From Thiohalocapsa sp963695445 (GTDB lineage Bacteria; Pseudomonadota; Gammaproteobacteria; Chromatiales; Chromatiaceae), in NCBI GenBank assembly GCA_963695445.1, contig CAVOGV010000025.1:23020-87019 (forward strand): 64,000 nt of DNA, in the 5' to 3' direction. Position 1 is the first letter of the stretch, and each line of letters begins with the position of its first letter. The position numbers and the translations under genes are program-made. Under the pieces are notes generated by a model. It did no database searches. It was not told where the DNA came from and saw only the letters and a list, made by a program, of their open reading frames with translations. Shown piece by piece: positions 37,365 to 46,555 of this stretch.

Positions 37365-38621
37365 TCAGCCCTTCATGGAGTCGAAGAATTGGTTGTTGGT
37401 CTTTGTGGTCTTGAGCTTGTCGAGCAAGAATTCGATGGCGGCGAGTTCGTCCATCGGGTGCAGGATTTTGCGCAGAATCCACATCTTCTGCAGCTCGCCG
37501 GCCGGCATCAGCAGTTCCTCGCGGCGGGTACCGGAGCGATTGATGTTGATGGACGGGAAGATGCGCTTCTCGGCGATGCGCCGGTCCAGGTGCAACTCCA
37601 TGTTGCCGGTGCCCTTGAACTCCTCGTAGATGACGTCGTCCATGCGCGAGCCGGTATCCACCAACGTGGTGGCGATGATGGACAGCGAGCCGCCTTCCTC
37701 GACGTTGCGAGCGGCACCGAAGAAGCGCTTCGGGCGCTGCAGCGCGTTGGCGTCGACACCACCGGTGAGCACCTTGCCCGAGGACGGCACCACGGTGTTG
37801 TAGGCGCGTGCCAGACGCGTGATGCTGTCGAGCAGAATCACGACGTCCATCTTGTGCTCGACCAGCCGCTTGGCGCGCTCGATGACCATCTCGGCCACCT
37901 GCACGTGACGCGTCGCGGGCTCGTCGAAGGTCGACGAGATGACCTCGCCGCGCACCGAGCGCGACATCTCGGTGACCTCTTCCGGCCGCTCGTCGATCAG
38001 CAGCACGATCAGGAACACGTCCGGGTGATTGTGGCCGATGGACTGCGCGATGTTCTGCAACATCATGGTCTTGCCGGCCTTGGGCGGGGAGACGATCAGC
38101 CCGCGCTGGCCCTTGCCGATGGGCGCGACCAGGTCGACCACGCGGGCGGTCAGGTCCTCGGTGCTGCCGTTGCCGATCTCCAGTGTCAGTCGTTCCTGGG
38201 GAAACAGCGGCGTGAAGTTCTCGAACAGGATCTTGTTCTTGGCGTTTTCGGGTCGATCGAAGTTGATGTCGCCGACCTTGAGCAGCGCGAAATAGCGCTC
38301 GCCGTCCTTGGGCGGGCGGATCTTGCCGGAGATGGTGTCGCCGGTGCGTAGCGAGAAGCGGCGGATCTGGCTCGGTGAGACGTAGATGTCATCCGGGCCC
38401 GCCAAGTAGGATGCGTCCGCGGAGCGCAGAAAGCCGAAGCCGTCGGACAGGATCTCGAGCACGCCGTCGCCGGAGATATCCTCACCGCGTTTGGCCTGTG
38501 CCTTGAGGATCGCAAAGATCAGATCCTGCTTGCGCGAGCGGCCGATGCCTTCGATTTCCATTGACTGCGCCAGTTCTACCAGCGCGGGCACGGGCATCTT
38601 CTTCAGTTCTGTGAGATTCAT
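37365..38621 (-). CDS. rho: Transcription termination factor Rho
   Basis: The intact 418-residue protein has the N-terminal RNA-binding domain (MNLTELKKMPVPALVELA; DGFGFLRSADASYLAGPDDIYVSPSQIRRF) and a RecA-like ATPase with Walker A SPPKAGKTMMLQ. The Q/R loops and the end LLDKLKTTKTNNQFFDSM are also present. The hexameric helicase ends untranslated transcripts. trxA is upstream on the same strand and rhlB divergent beyond it, the classical gammaproteobacterial rhlB-trxA-rho locus. Confidence 0.97.
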   Translation of the reverse strand: MNLTELKKMPVPALVELAQSMEIEGIGRSRKQDLIFAILKAQAKRGEDISGDGVLEILSDGFGFLRSADASYLAGPDDIYVSPSQIRRFSLRTGDTISGKIRPPKDGERYFALLKVGDINFDRPENAKNKILFENFTPLFPQERLTLEIGNGSTEDLTARVVDLVAPIGKGQRGLIVSPPKAGKTMMLQNIAQSIGHNHPDVFLIVLLIDERPEEVTEMSRSVRGEVISSTFDEPATRHVQVAEMVIERAKRLVEHKMDVVILLDSITRLARAYNTVVPSSGKVLTGGVDANALQRPKRFFGAARNVEEGGSLSIIATTLVDTGSRMDDVIYEEFKGTGNMELHLDRRIAEKRIFPSININRSGTRREELLMPAGELQKMWILRKILHPMDELAAIEFLLDKLKTTKTNNQFFDSMKG

Positions 38622-38902
38622 GTCGGTCTTCGGGATGAGGGTGGGGGTCAGCCGCCGGCTAGATGATCTCTACGGTGCGGGCCGGGCGGCGGCGAGCCGG
38701 GTGAAGCAGCCGGGGAGAGCACGATTGGCCGGCGAGGGCGGGGTTGGTGCAGGGCGCCCGATCGGGTCGCCCGGCAACGGATTGCGGTTTTATGGACTGG
38801 TTTGGATCCCTTGGGGTCCGGGCCGGGCGCTGCCGATCACGGCGCGGTCTGAGGTCTGATGCTTCCTGCGCGGGGCTCGGTACATAGCGCGGGAATCGGG
38901 GT

Positions 38903-39229
38903 TCAGAGGTTGCTGTCGATGAATACCGTCAGTTGCGACTTAGAGACGGCGCCGACCTTGATCGCCTCGGCCTCGCCATTCTTGAACAGGATCAAGGTCG
39001 GGATGCCGCGGACGTTGAAGCGTTCGGTGACCGCACGGTTCTGGTCGATATCGAGCTTTGCGACCTTGATGCGGCCCTCGTACTCCTCCGCGATTTCCTC
39101 CAGCACCGGTGCGATCATCTTGCACGGGGCGCACCAATTGGCCCAGTAATCGACAAGAACCGGCTCGTCAGACTTGAGCACCTCGTCTTCGAAGGTGTCA
39201 TCCGTCACATGCAGGATGCGTTCGCTCAC
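38903..39229 (-). CDS. trxA: Thioredoxin 1
   Basis: The 108-residue cytoplasmic thioredoxin has YWANWCAPCKMIAPVLEEIA with the redox motif WCAPC in place of the common WCGPC. KLDIDQN, cis-Pro IPTLILFKNGE and GAVSK are also present. It reduces protein disulphides and supplies electrons to ribonucleotide and sulfate/PAPS reductases. It is divergent from rhlB. The 281-bp gap to rho contains no gene I can support and probably holds the long rho leader. Confidence 0.95.
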   Translation of the reverse strand: MSERILHVTDDTFEDEVLKSDEPVLVDYWANWCAPCKMIAPVLEEIAEEYEGRIKVAKLDIDQNRAVTERFNVRGIPTLILFKNGEAEAIKVGAVSKSQLTVFIDSNL

Positions 39230-39449
39230 TTCAGTGTTTCTCCGGATTAGTTATGAAAGCGCACCACCCGCCCAGGCTTGGGCTCCGAAGGCGGCGTGCA
39301 ATGTCGGGCGGCTGCGGTCAGGCAGGGCGGGGAGGGATTGGCTTTGTTCTTGCCCCCAGGGTTAAGATGCTATTTGAGCCAAAGATATCAAGATTTGCAA
39401 GTCCCGCGCGCCGCTCCGGCGACCAACATACCTCCGGCAACATCACTCA

Positions 39450-40949
39450 ATGCCCCAGACCCACCTCACAGATACCCGCTTCGACAGCTTCAACCTGGAC
39501 CAACGCATCCTCGACGGTCTCGCCGACGCTGGCTTTACCCACTGTACGCCGATCCAGGCGGAAACGCTGCCGCTGGCGCTTGCCGGTCGGGATATCGCCG
39601 GCCAGGCACAGACCGGGACTGGCAAAACCGCGGCCTTTTTGGTCGCCGCCATGCAGCGGTTACTGACACATCCGGCCCCGGATCAACATGGCGGACCGCA
39701 GCAGCCCCGCGTGGTCATCCTGGCGCCCACCCGCGAGCTGGCGGTGCAGATCCACCGTGACGCGGAATCCATCGGCCGTCACGCCGGCCTGCGTCTCGGG
39801 TTGGTCTACGGCGGCACCGGCTACCAGCAGCAGCGCGATACGGTCGCCGCCGGCGTTGATATCCTGATCGGCACGCCGGGCCGGCTAATCGACTATTTCA
39901 AGCAACGGGTGTTCGACTTCAAGTCGGTGGAAGTCGTGATCCTGGATGAGGCCGACCGCATGTTCGACCTCGGCTTCATCAAGGACATCCGGTTCGTGCT
40001 GCGGCGGATGCCACCGCTCACCGAGCGGCTCGGCATGCTGTTCTCCGCGACGCTGTCCTACCGCGTCATGGAACTCGCCTACGAGCACATGAACGACCCG
40101 CAAATGGTCGAGATTGCCCCGGAGAAGGTCACGGCCGACCGCGTGCGCCAAACCTGTTACATGGTTGCCAATGACGAAAAGGTGAAGCTGCTGATCGGCC
40201 TGATCCGCGGTTTCGAAGACGCGCGCGTCATGATCTTCATCAATACCAAGCGCGAGGGCGAATGGGTGTGGGGCTTCCTGGAGGGCAACGGTCTGAAATC
40301 GGCCATGCTCTCCGGCGACGTGCCGCAAAGGAAGCGGCTCAGTCTGTTGCGTCAGTTCCAGGCTGGGGAGTTGCCGATCATGGTTGCCACCGACGTCGCC
40401 GCCCGCGGCCTGCATATTCCGGGTGTCACCCACGTCATCAATTACGATCTGCCGGAAGATGCCGAGGACTATGTGCATCGCATCGGTCGCACCGCGCGCG
40501 CCGGCGAGGCGGGCGACGCCATCAGCTTTGTCTGCGAGACCTACGCCTTTTGCCTGCCGGATATCGAGGCCTATATTGGCAGCAAGATCGAGGTCCAGGG
40601 CGTCGATGACTCACTGCTGGCGGACATCGACTATCGCAGCCGGGTGCGCGTGCCGCGGCGACCACTCGAAGATCGCGACGGTCCGCGCACGGGTCGACGA
40701 GGTCGGCCCGAACGGCAGGGGCAGGGCCGTCGGCGCGCTGATGGCCAGGAGCCGGGCCGCCGTCAGCCGCATGCCGAGGCCCAGTCTGAGGCCCAACCCA
40801 AGGTCCAGCCAGCCCCCGAAGGCCAGTCACATCCCGCACCGCGCGCGGACAGGGCTCAGCAGGAGCAGCGCGACGGAGCGGACAAGCCGGTCCGTCGGCC
40901 GCGTCGGCGTCGCCGAAAGCCAGCCGCTGGCAGCGCCCCCGCGAGTTGA
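39450..40949 (+). CDS. rhlB: ATP-dependent RNA helicase RhlB
   Basis: The 499-residue DEAD-box helicase has the Q motif (FTHCTPIQAETLPLAL), Walker A AQTGTGKT, PTRELAVQI, GTPGRLIDY, DEADRMFDLGF, SATLS, ATDVAARGLHI and HRIGRTAR. The C-terminal about 110 residues are basic and Gln/Arg/Pro-rich (ending PRRRRRKPAAGS), a degradosome-type RNA-binding tail. Locus order next to trxA-rho identifies RhlB over other DEAD paralogues. It unwinds structured RNA for RNase E/PNPase. Confidence 0.93.
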   Translation: MPQTHLTDTRFDSFNLDQRILDGLADAGFTHCTPIQAETLPLALAGRDIAGQAQTGTGKTAAFLVAAMQRLLTHPAPDQHGGPQQPRVVILAPTRELAVQIHRDAESIGRHAGLRLGLVYGGTGYQQQRDTVAAGVDILIGTPGRLIDYFKQRVFDFKSVEVVILDEADRMFDLGFIKDIRFVLRRMPPLTERLGMLFSATLSYRVMELAYEHMNDPQMVEIAPEKVTADRVRQTCYMVANDEKVKLLIGLIRGFEDARVMIFINTKREGEWVWGFLEGNGLKSAMLSGDVPQRKRLSLLRQFQAGELPIMVATDVAARGLHIPGVTHVINYDLPEDAEDYVHRIGRTARAGEAGDAISFVCETYAFCLPDIEAYIGSKIEVQGVDDSLLADIDYRSRVRVPRRPLEDRDGPRTGRRGRPERQGQGRRRADGQEPGRRQPHAEAQSEAQPKVQPAPEGQSHPAPRADRAQQEQRDGADKPVRRPRRRRRKPAAGSAPAS

Positions 40950-41102
40950 TCATAAGGGAAAAGTGGCGAATTTCTCGTTTCGAGTCGCGAGGTTTCCTAA
41001 CCAATACTGGGACCTTTGGGCTGACGAAACGAAACACTAAAATCCATCGCGTATCCGCGGCGCTCGCGGCGTTCGCGGACTCAATGCATGCCGACGCGAG
41101 GC

Positions 41103-41792
41103 TCAGGCGAGTTGTGGCAGCAGTGGTTTGAAGCCACCTAGGGCCGGAAATTCATCGATGTCGTGGGCGGGCTTGCTGGAATCCGGTTCGGTGATCGCGA
41201 GCAGCCAGCGGAAGCCGAAGGCGCGTGCCGCGCGCAGCACGTCGAGGTTGTCGTCGACGAACAGCGTGCGCGCCGGGTCGAAGGGCTCGAGCCGCTGCAC
41301 GCGCTCCCAGAATCCGGGCGATTCCTTCGCCAGGGCCAGGTCGTGGGCGCAGATGACGCGCTCAAGGTGGCCGTGGAGACGGGTCCGTTCCATCTTCAAC
41401 GCGATGGACTTCTGATGCGCATTGGTCACCAATACACGGCGCTTGCCGTGTGCGGCGAGGGCATCGAGAAAATCGATCACGAACGGATGCACGGCGATCA
41501 GATGCTCTACCTCCGCCTTCAGCAGTGCGATGTCCAGTCCCAGTTCCCGGCTCCAGTGATCGACGCAGTACCAGTCCAGCGTCCCCTGGATGCGTCGATA
41601 GCGCGGCATCAAGTTGTTCTTGGCCTCGTTCAGGCTCAACCCGACCTTCTCGGCATAGCGTTTCGGCACATGTTCAAGCCAGAAATGGTTGTCGAAGTAC
41701 AGATCCAGCAGGGTACCGTCCATGTCGAGGAAGACGCTGTCGATGGCGTCCCAGTCGAAGTAAGGGGCCGGGTGGCTGTGCGGGGGCTGCAT
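41103..41792 (-). CDS. yrfG: GMP/IMP nucleotidase YrfG (HAD family)
   Basis: The 229-residue HAD phosphatase has the nucleophile motif FLDMDGTLLDLYFDNHFW (Asp23/Asp25), motif II LVTNAHQK, the Lys in LALAKESPGFW and motif IV LFVDDNLDVL. The opening YFDWDAIDSV and PxRYAEKVGLS match YrfG (NagD-independent purine nucleotidases). ATG 41792 (MQPPHSHPAP) is taken; the frame continues 40 codons upstream into the divergent nudE region. Adjacency to nudE is conserved in E. coli as well. Confidence 0.88.
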   Translation of the reverse strand: MQPPHSHPAPYFDWDAIDSVFLDMDGTLLDLYFDNHFWLEHVPKRYAEKVGLSLNEAKNNLMPRYRRIQGTLDWYCVDHWSRELGLDIALLKAEVEHLIAVHPFVIDFLDALAAHGKRRVLVTNAHQKSIALKMERTRLHGHLERVICAHDLALAKESPGFWERVQRLEPFDPARTLFVDDNLDVLRAARAFGFRWLLAITEPDSSKPAHDIDEFPALGGFKPLLPQLA

Positions 41793-41851
41793 GGCGGGGG
41801 ATCGATGGTCGCCTCGATTGCTCGGAAGCACAGCATACCGGAGGCAAGCCG

Positions 41852-42412
41852 ATGAAGACAAAGGCACGAGAGGGGCCGCGCATCCTCGATCGCCGGCTGG
41901 CGGCGCAGTCACGCATATTCTGCGTCGAGGCCGTGGATCTCGAATTCAGTAACGGCGCCCGGCGTACCTTCGAACGCCTGCTCGGCGGCAACGACTCGGT
42001 GATGATCGTACCGATGCCGGACCCCAGCACGCTGCTGCTGGTGCGTGAGTATGCCGCTGGCAGCGACGACTACCAACTCGGCTTCCCGAAGGGCCTGGTC
42101 GATCCAGGCGAGAGTATTCTTGCTGCGGCCGGCCGCGAGATCCGCGAAGAGGTCGGCCAGGCTGCGCGCGATCTGCGCGTGTTGCACCGCATGAGCGTCG
42201 TCCCCGGCTACATCGAGCATCACACGCAACTGGTGTTGGCACGCGACCTCTATCCGGACCCGGCCCCTGGCGACGAGCCTGAGGCACCGGAGGTGGTGGC
42301 TTGGCCCGTGGCCGACGTCGATGGGCTGCTGCTGCGCGCGGACTTCACCGAGGCCCGCTCCATTGCTGCGCTGTTTCTGGTCCGTCGTTTCCTGGCCGGC
42401 GAGGCAGCGTGA
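41852..42412 (+). CDS. nudE: ADP compounds hydrolase NudE
   Basis: The 186-residue Nudix hydrolase has the Nudix box at 81-103 (GLVDPGESILAAAGREIREEVGQ reads GX5EX7REUXEE; only the final hydrophobic position is Gln). The N-terminus ILDRRLAAQSRIFCVEAVDLEFSNG and the ending RSIAALFLVRRFL are NudE-like. It hydrolyses ADP-ribose, Ap3A and NADH-type substrates. ATG 41852 follows GGAGG; the long upstream open frame overlaps yrfG antisense and is not coding. It is divergent from yrfG. Confidence 0.92.
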   Translation: MKTKAREGPRILDRRLAAQSRIFCVEAVDLEFSNGARRTFERLLGGNDSVMIVPMPDPSTLLLVREYAAGSDDYQLGFPKGLVDPGESILAAAGREIREEVGQAARDLRVLHRMSVVPGYIEHHTQLVLARDLYPDPAPGDEPEAPEVVAWPVADVDGLLLRADFTEARSIAALFLVRRFLAGEAA

Positions 42413-42546
42413 CAGCGTGAATGAAATGCGCTGGACGTGGGCGACGACCTGCGGTCGAATAGGGCGCGGCCCGGTCAGTGTTCGGGAACAAAATAACGAA
42501 CGCAAGCGTCCGTTGGCAGACGGACCGACACCATTGGAGACAACTG

Positions 42547-43635
42547 ATGATTCAACGCAGATTGCGGCAATCGGCGGCATGCCTGGTTCTGGCCGCCCTG
42601 GTTGGTGTCTGCCCGACCAGTATTGCGATGGAGACCGATACTGGGGCGGATGCTGCGACCGATGGCGCGCCTGCTGCCGAGAGCCGGAGTGATGGCGACC
42701 GCTTCAGCTTCAACGACTTTCCCCGTGATGAAGTGCTGGAATACCCGGAGTGGTTCAACGAGCCCTTCCTGAACCTGCCGGACGACCAAGCCGCTGCGGT
42801 CGCCGAGGGTAAGGATCTGATCGTGTACTTCGGCCAGAAGCGCTGCGCCTATTGCCACAAGCTGATGGACGACAACTTCGGTCTGGCGGACATCGTCGAG
42901 TATACCCGGCAGCACTTCGATATCGTCCCCATCGACATTTGGGGCGTCGAGGAGGTCGTGGACCTGAACGGTGAGACGCTGAGCGAGCGCGACTATGCGC
43001 TGCGGGAGGGCACCAATTTCACGCCGTCGCTGATCTTTCACGACGCGAGCGGTGCCGAAGTGCTGCGGCTTCGGGGCTACTATCCCCCGTATCAGTTCCG
43101 CGCCGCGCTGGAGTACGTTGCCGACGGACACTATAAGCGCGAGCCCTTTCGCGACTATCTCGCCCGGGGCGAGAACCGCATGGTCTTTGAGCCCGGCGAC
43201 CTGAACGAAGAAGACTTCTTCTCCTCGCCCCCCTATGACCTGAATCGCACTTTGATGGCCAGCGAGCGCCCGTTGGCGGTCTTCTTTGAACAGGGAGAGT
43301 GTCACGCCTGTGACGTGCTGCACGGGGAGGCCCTGCGCGAACCCGTGATCGTCCGCCAGTTTCGAGAGTTTGACAGCGTTCAACTGGACATGTGGTCCGA
43401 CACCCCGGTGATCACACCGTCCGGCGAGCGAACCACGGCACGGAAGTGGGCGGCGGAGCTTGGCCTGTTCTACGCGCCGTCGGTGCTGTTTTTCGACGAG
43501 CAAGGCAAAGAGCTGTTGCGGGTTGACTCCGTCATCGGCTTTTATCGGCTACGAAACGTGCTCAACTACATCACGAGCAAGGCCTACCTGGACGAGCCCA
43601 ATTACCAGCGCTGGCGCGTATCACGGGCGTTCTGA
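42547..43635 (+). CDS. Exported protein with two thioredoxin-like domains
   Basis: The 362-residue precursor has a signal peptide (LRQSAACLVLAALVGVCPTSIA). Two thioredoxin-like domains follow, each with its own redox pair: GQKRCAYCHKLMDD (Cys100/Cys103) with a cis-Pro region TPSLIFHD, and QGECHACDVLHG (Cys252/Cys255) with APSVLFFDEQG. Domain order and similarity suggest an internal duplication. It resembles SoxW/DsbD-gamma-like periplasmic thioredoxins that act in disulphide reduction or redox relay. No obvious partner (DsbD, Sox) is nearby. Confidence 0.8.
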   Translation: MIQRRLRQSAACLVLAALVGVCPTSIAMETDTGADAATDGAPAAESRSDGDRFSFNDFPRDEVLEYPEWFNEPFLNLPDDQAAAVAEGKDLIVYFGQKRCAYCHKLMDDNFGLADIVEYTRQHFDIVPIDIWGVEEVVDLNGETLSERDYALREGTNFTPSLIFHDASGAEVLRLRGYYPPYQFRAALEYVADGHYKREPFRDYLARGENRMVFEPGDLNEEDFFSSPPYDLNRTLMASERPLAVFFEQGECHACDVLHGEALREPVIVRQFREFDSVQLDMWSDTPVITPSGERTTARKWAAELGLFYAPSVLFFDEQGKELLRVDSVIGFYRLRNVLNYITSKAYLDEPNYQRWRVSRAF

Positions 43636-43759
43636 GCCTTGCACGCGCTTCGCCCGGCCTGGGTTCGAACGCCCAGCCCCACCTCAGCCCCCCACCCCAG
43701 CCCCTGGCCGCGGCGGTGCTTGTGGGTAGCCTGAACCCGAGCGGCTCCGGTGGTGATCA

Positions 43760-44251
43760 GTGTTCTCCTGGACTCTTGTCTGCTCACTGTTGACGATCGT
43801 GCTGCTGAGCAATGCGGCACCTGTTTTCGCGCAATTTGCGTTTGGCAAGCACCTCGCTCGGCGCATCGATGGCGGTCGCCGTCTCGCCGATGGGCGACCG
43901 CTGCTGGGTGCCGCCAAGACCTATCGCGGTGTTGCGGCAGCGCTTCTGCTGACCGCACCCGCGGCCGAGTTGCTCGGCCTTGGTTGGCGGCTCGGGCTGA
44001 TCATCGCCTTGGCGGCGATGGCCGGCGACCTGCTGTCGAGCTTCGTCAAGCGACGTCTAGGCAAACCCGTGCACGCGCGGTCCGCCTTGCTGGACGGGAT
44101 CCCGGAGGTTCTGCTGCCAGTGTTGGCGGTCGCCGTGCCGTTGGCGCTGACTTGGCTGGAAGGTCTGGTCGTGGTGTTTGGGTTCGTGACGCTGCACACC
44201 CTGCTGGAGCGGCTAGCGGTTCGGTTCAGGCAGCGTCCGCAGCGCGCCTGA
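43760..44251 (+). CDS. CDP-archaeol synthase-like (CarS/DUF46) membrane protein
   Basis: The 163-residue protein has about four to five membrane helices. The CarS/DUF46 pattern is visible: NAAPVFAQFAFGKHLARRIDGGRRLADGRPLLGAAKTYRG, MAGDLLSSFVKRRLGKP and LLDGIPEVLLPVL. Archaeal CarS transfers CTP to archaetidic acid, a CdsA-like reaction; bacterial homologues probably act on another lipid phosphate. The start is a GTG (43760), with ATG alternatives lacking. It stands alone between unrelated genes. Confidence 0.78.
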   Translation: MFSWTLVCSLLTIVLLSNAAPVFAQFAFGKHLARRIDGGRRLADGRPLLGAAKTYRGVAAALLLTAPAAELLGLGWRLGLIIALAAMAGDLLSSFVKRRLGKPVHARSALLDGIPEVLLPVLAVAVPLALTWLEGLVVVFGFVTLHTLLERLAVRFRQRPQRA

Positions 44252-44286
44252 GCACGCCGGTTTTTGCGCGCCGGTCTGGACGGGCC

Positions 44287-45228
44287 TTAGGCGCGTTGCA
44301 AGCGATGGATGGTGATCTCGGGTGGGCAATTCAGTCTGGCGTTGACCACCGACGTACCCGCGCCCACCGAGGTATAGCCGACCAACTCGCGGTAGCGCCA
44401 AGCCCCCGCCGCCAGCGCGCGCGGACACCTCGCATCCCAAAAGATCGGGAATCCGCCGGGCAGGCAAATCTGACCGCCGTGGGTATGGCCGCACAGCATG
44501 GCATCGAAGCCAGCGTGCGCCGCGTGGCGATAGGTCTCGGGCGTATGCGAGAGCAGCAGCGCGACCGCATCGCTGGGAATCCCGGCGGCGGCCTTGTCGA
44601 GATTGTGCACCTGGAAGTAATGCGCGTCGTCGATGCCGGCCAAGTGGATGACCTGGCCGGAGCGTTCCAGCGCGACCGACTCGTTTAGCAGCACGCGTAT
44701 TTCCGCGTCCTCGAGTCCCTTCACCAGACGGATGGTGTCGTGGTTGCCGAGAATGGCATAGACCGGCCCGGTCAGCTGCTCACGCAGTGCCTCGATGCCA
44801 TCGAGCACGCGATCAAAGGGACCATAAGTCTTGGCCCGGTAGTCACCGGTCATCACGCACAGATCGTAGCGAACCCCGGACAGCCGGCGATGCAGCGCCT
44901 GGGTGTTTCGCGGGTCCATGTCCAGGTGCAGATCACTAAGCTGTAGGATGCGGTATCCGTCGAATACCTCCGGAAGTCCAGCGATGCGGAGCTGGTTTTC
45001 GACCAGCCGGATCGCCTGAGCATTCCGCTGGGCACGGCCGTATAACCCAACCAGACGCAGGCTGTGGCGAATGAAGCCGTGCACCGAGTACCAGTTCTCT
45101 GGATAGAAAAAGTGCGCGCCGGGTCGGCTGAAAGAAAAAGCTTCGTGCTCTTCTTCGAGACCGAGCCGCGTCTGCAGGTGAGTTCGGCCGATGCGGGCGA
45201 CAAGGGCGTCGAGGTCGGAACGCTCCAT
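44287..45228 (-). CDS. Metallophosphoesterase (YkuE/calcineurin-like)
   Basis: The 313-residue protein has the dinuclear metal motifs in order: LQLSDLHLD, VMTGDYR, ILGNHD, LLLSHTPE and CGHTHGGQICLPGG. The GHTHGGQ ending places it with YkuE/YaeI-type membrane-associated phosphoesterases that hydrolyse lipid or UDP-sugar substrates. An N-terminal region with FFYPENWYSVHGFIRHSLRLVGLYGRAQRN may be peripheral to the membrane; no signal peptide is seen. The substrate is unknown. The neighbouring carbonic anhydrase is on the same strand. Confidence 0.85.
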   Translation of the reverse strand: MERSDLDALVARIGRTHLQTRLGLEEEHEAFSFSRPGAHFFYPENWYSVHGFIRHSLRLVGLYGRAQRNAQAIRLVENQLRIAGLPEVFDGYRILQLSDLHLDMDPRNTQALHRRLSGVRYDLCVMTGDYRAKTYGPFDRVLDGIEALREQLTGPVYAILGNHDTIRLVKGLEDAEIRVLLNESVALERSGQVIHLAGIDDAHYFQVHNLDKAAAGIPSDAVALLLSHTPETYRHAAHAGFDAMLCGHTHGGQICLPGGFPIFWDARCPRALAAGAWRYRELVGYTSVGAGTSVVNARLNCPPEITIHRLQRA

Positions 45229-45297
45229 GGCTGTCAGATAAACGCGGCGGATGACTGCGGGAAGTTCAACACGATATCGTCTGAATGAGATATCTCG

Positions 45298-46011
45298 TCA
45301 GAGGAATTCGACCTCGCCCGTGCTGAGATTATGGATTGCCGGCACGACCTTGAGCTTGCCCTGATCGACAAGGGCCTTGATGATCGGGCTCTGGCGCAGG
45401 GTCTCGGCAGCCTGCATCGTGGCATTGGCCTCCGTGACGGCCGCGACAAAGTCGGCATTGCTCGAGTTACGCTCCGCATCAGCGGCGACTGGCGTCGAAT
45501 CCACGGCGGGCAAGATCTTGGCCAATCACCCGGTGATATGCCCGAGCTCGACGCCATCACAGGCGCCCATGACGGCGCCGCATGCGCTGTGCCCCATGAC
45601 CACGATCAACTTCGAGCCCGAGAGCTTGGTCGCAAACTCGAAGCTGCCGAGCATGTCGTCGCTGATCACGTTGCCCGCCACGCGAGCCACGAAGAGATCG
45701 CCCACGCCCTGATCGAAGATGATCTCTGGCGCCGAACGAGAATCGAGGCAAGAGAGCACCACTGCAAACGGATACTGAGCAGATGCCGTCCGCTGCGCCT
45801 GGGTCAAAAGGTCACGGTTGTCCATCGTTCCTGCGACGAATCGACGATTACCCGCCTTGAGCTTTTCGATCGCCATATCCGGTGTCATGGCATCCTGTTC
45901 AGCCGCGTCAAAGGTCACATAAGGTCGATCAGGCGGCCAGTCCGCCGCGTGCGCCGACCCTGCCGTCAGGAAAATCAAGGCCATCGAAGTCGAGAACAAG
46001 CGGTATGTCAT
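45298..46011 (-). CDS. Periplasmic beta-carbonic anhydrase with internal TGA stop
   Basis: The precursor has a signal peptide (FLTAGSAHA, cut about residue 22) and the beta-class zinc ligands: Cys88-x-Asp90-x-Arg92 (VLSCLDSR), His141 and Cys144 (MGHSACGAVMGA). After residue 161 (GVELGHITG) an in-frame TGA (45526-45528) interrupts the gene. The same frame continues LAKILPAVDSTP... NLSTGEVEFL to 45298, the normal C-terminus. A TGG-to-TGA change or read error would explain it; no selenocysteine context is evident. It hydrates CO2 in the periplasm. Confidence 0.85.
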
Positions 46012-46555
46012 GAGCAGACCTGCGAGATGACGGGAATGAAAGGCGATAGCCTGTTGATGTCCGAACGCCGAACAGCCGAGCGTGCGACACCCTTGCTGAT
46101 ACTAGAACGGACAGGCTATCCAATTGCCCCTGGAGGATGCCAAGAGCCGGCTACAACCTGACCACCTGACCGTAGCGGGGGCGCGACGATCGGTCAAGCT
46201 CCAACGAGGCCAGTCGAGGGCTGGTGATCGGCGGCTATTCGTCGGTGATGACCGAAAAATCCCGTACGGGCGGCTAGAGCCGCTGACTCCGGGGGCTGGC
46301 AAGATGCCATCGCAGTCTGGGAGCGCCGGCTTGAAGCTAGCGCGGCCGCTGGGCTCGGGGGCGTCTCGCCGCCGGTGTAAGGCCGTCAGTGGGTTAGTCG
46401 TGTCGAAGACTCGAATCAAGCCGCGAAGTCTTCGGCCTTCCCCATACGGGCCGCTACAAGCCGCCCGGCCACAGAATGCCGGCGCTCCCGTGAGAGCTGG
46501 TCGACGAGCAAGCCGAGGCACAGATCATGACCAGACTCTCGTTGCAGTCTTCGCC
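46012..46555. other. Intergenic region, about 540 bp, no gene found
   Basis: Open frames here (for example 46102-46521, minus) lack recognisable domains and good starts. A short palindrome GCGGCT-AG-AGCCGC lies near 46268-46281. I see no RNA gene or mobile element. Confidence 0.45.

Noticed and set aside
43660..43690. tRNA T-arm-like sequence (GGGTTCGAAC followed by GCCC)
   Set aside because: The base after the T loop does not pair as required, and there is no acceptor or anticodon stem at the proper distance on either strand.
45526..45528. TGA in the carbonic anhydrase as selenocysteine
   Set aside because: No family precedent for Sec at this site, no suitable stem-loop obvious downstream, and the position is not catalytic; a nonsense change or read error is simpler.
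46102..46521. Minus-strand frame of 139 codons
   Set aside because: No ribosome site, no domain, biased Arg/Pro/Ser composition typical of chance frames in this genome.
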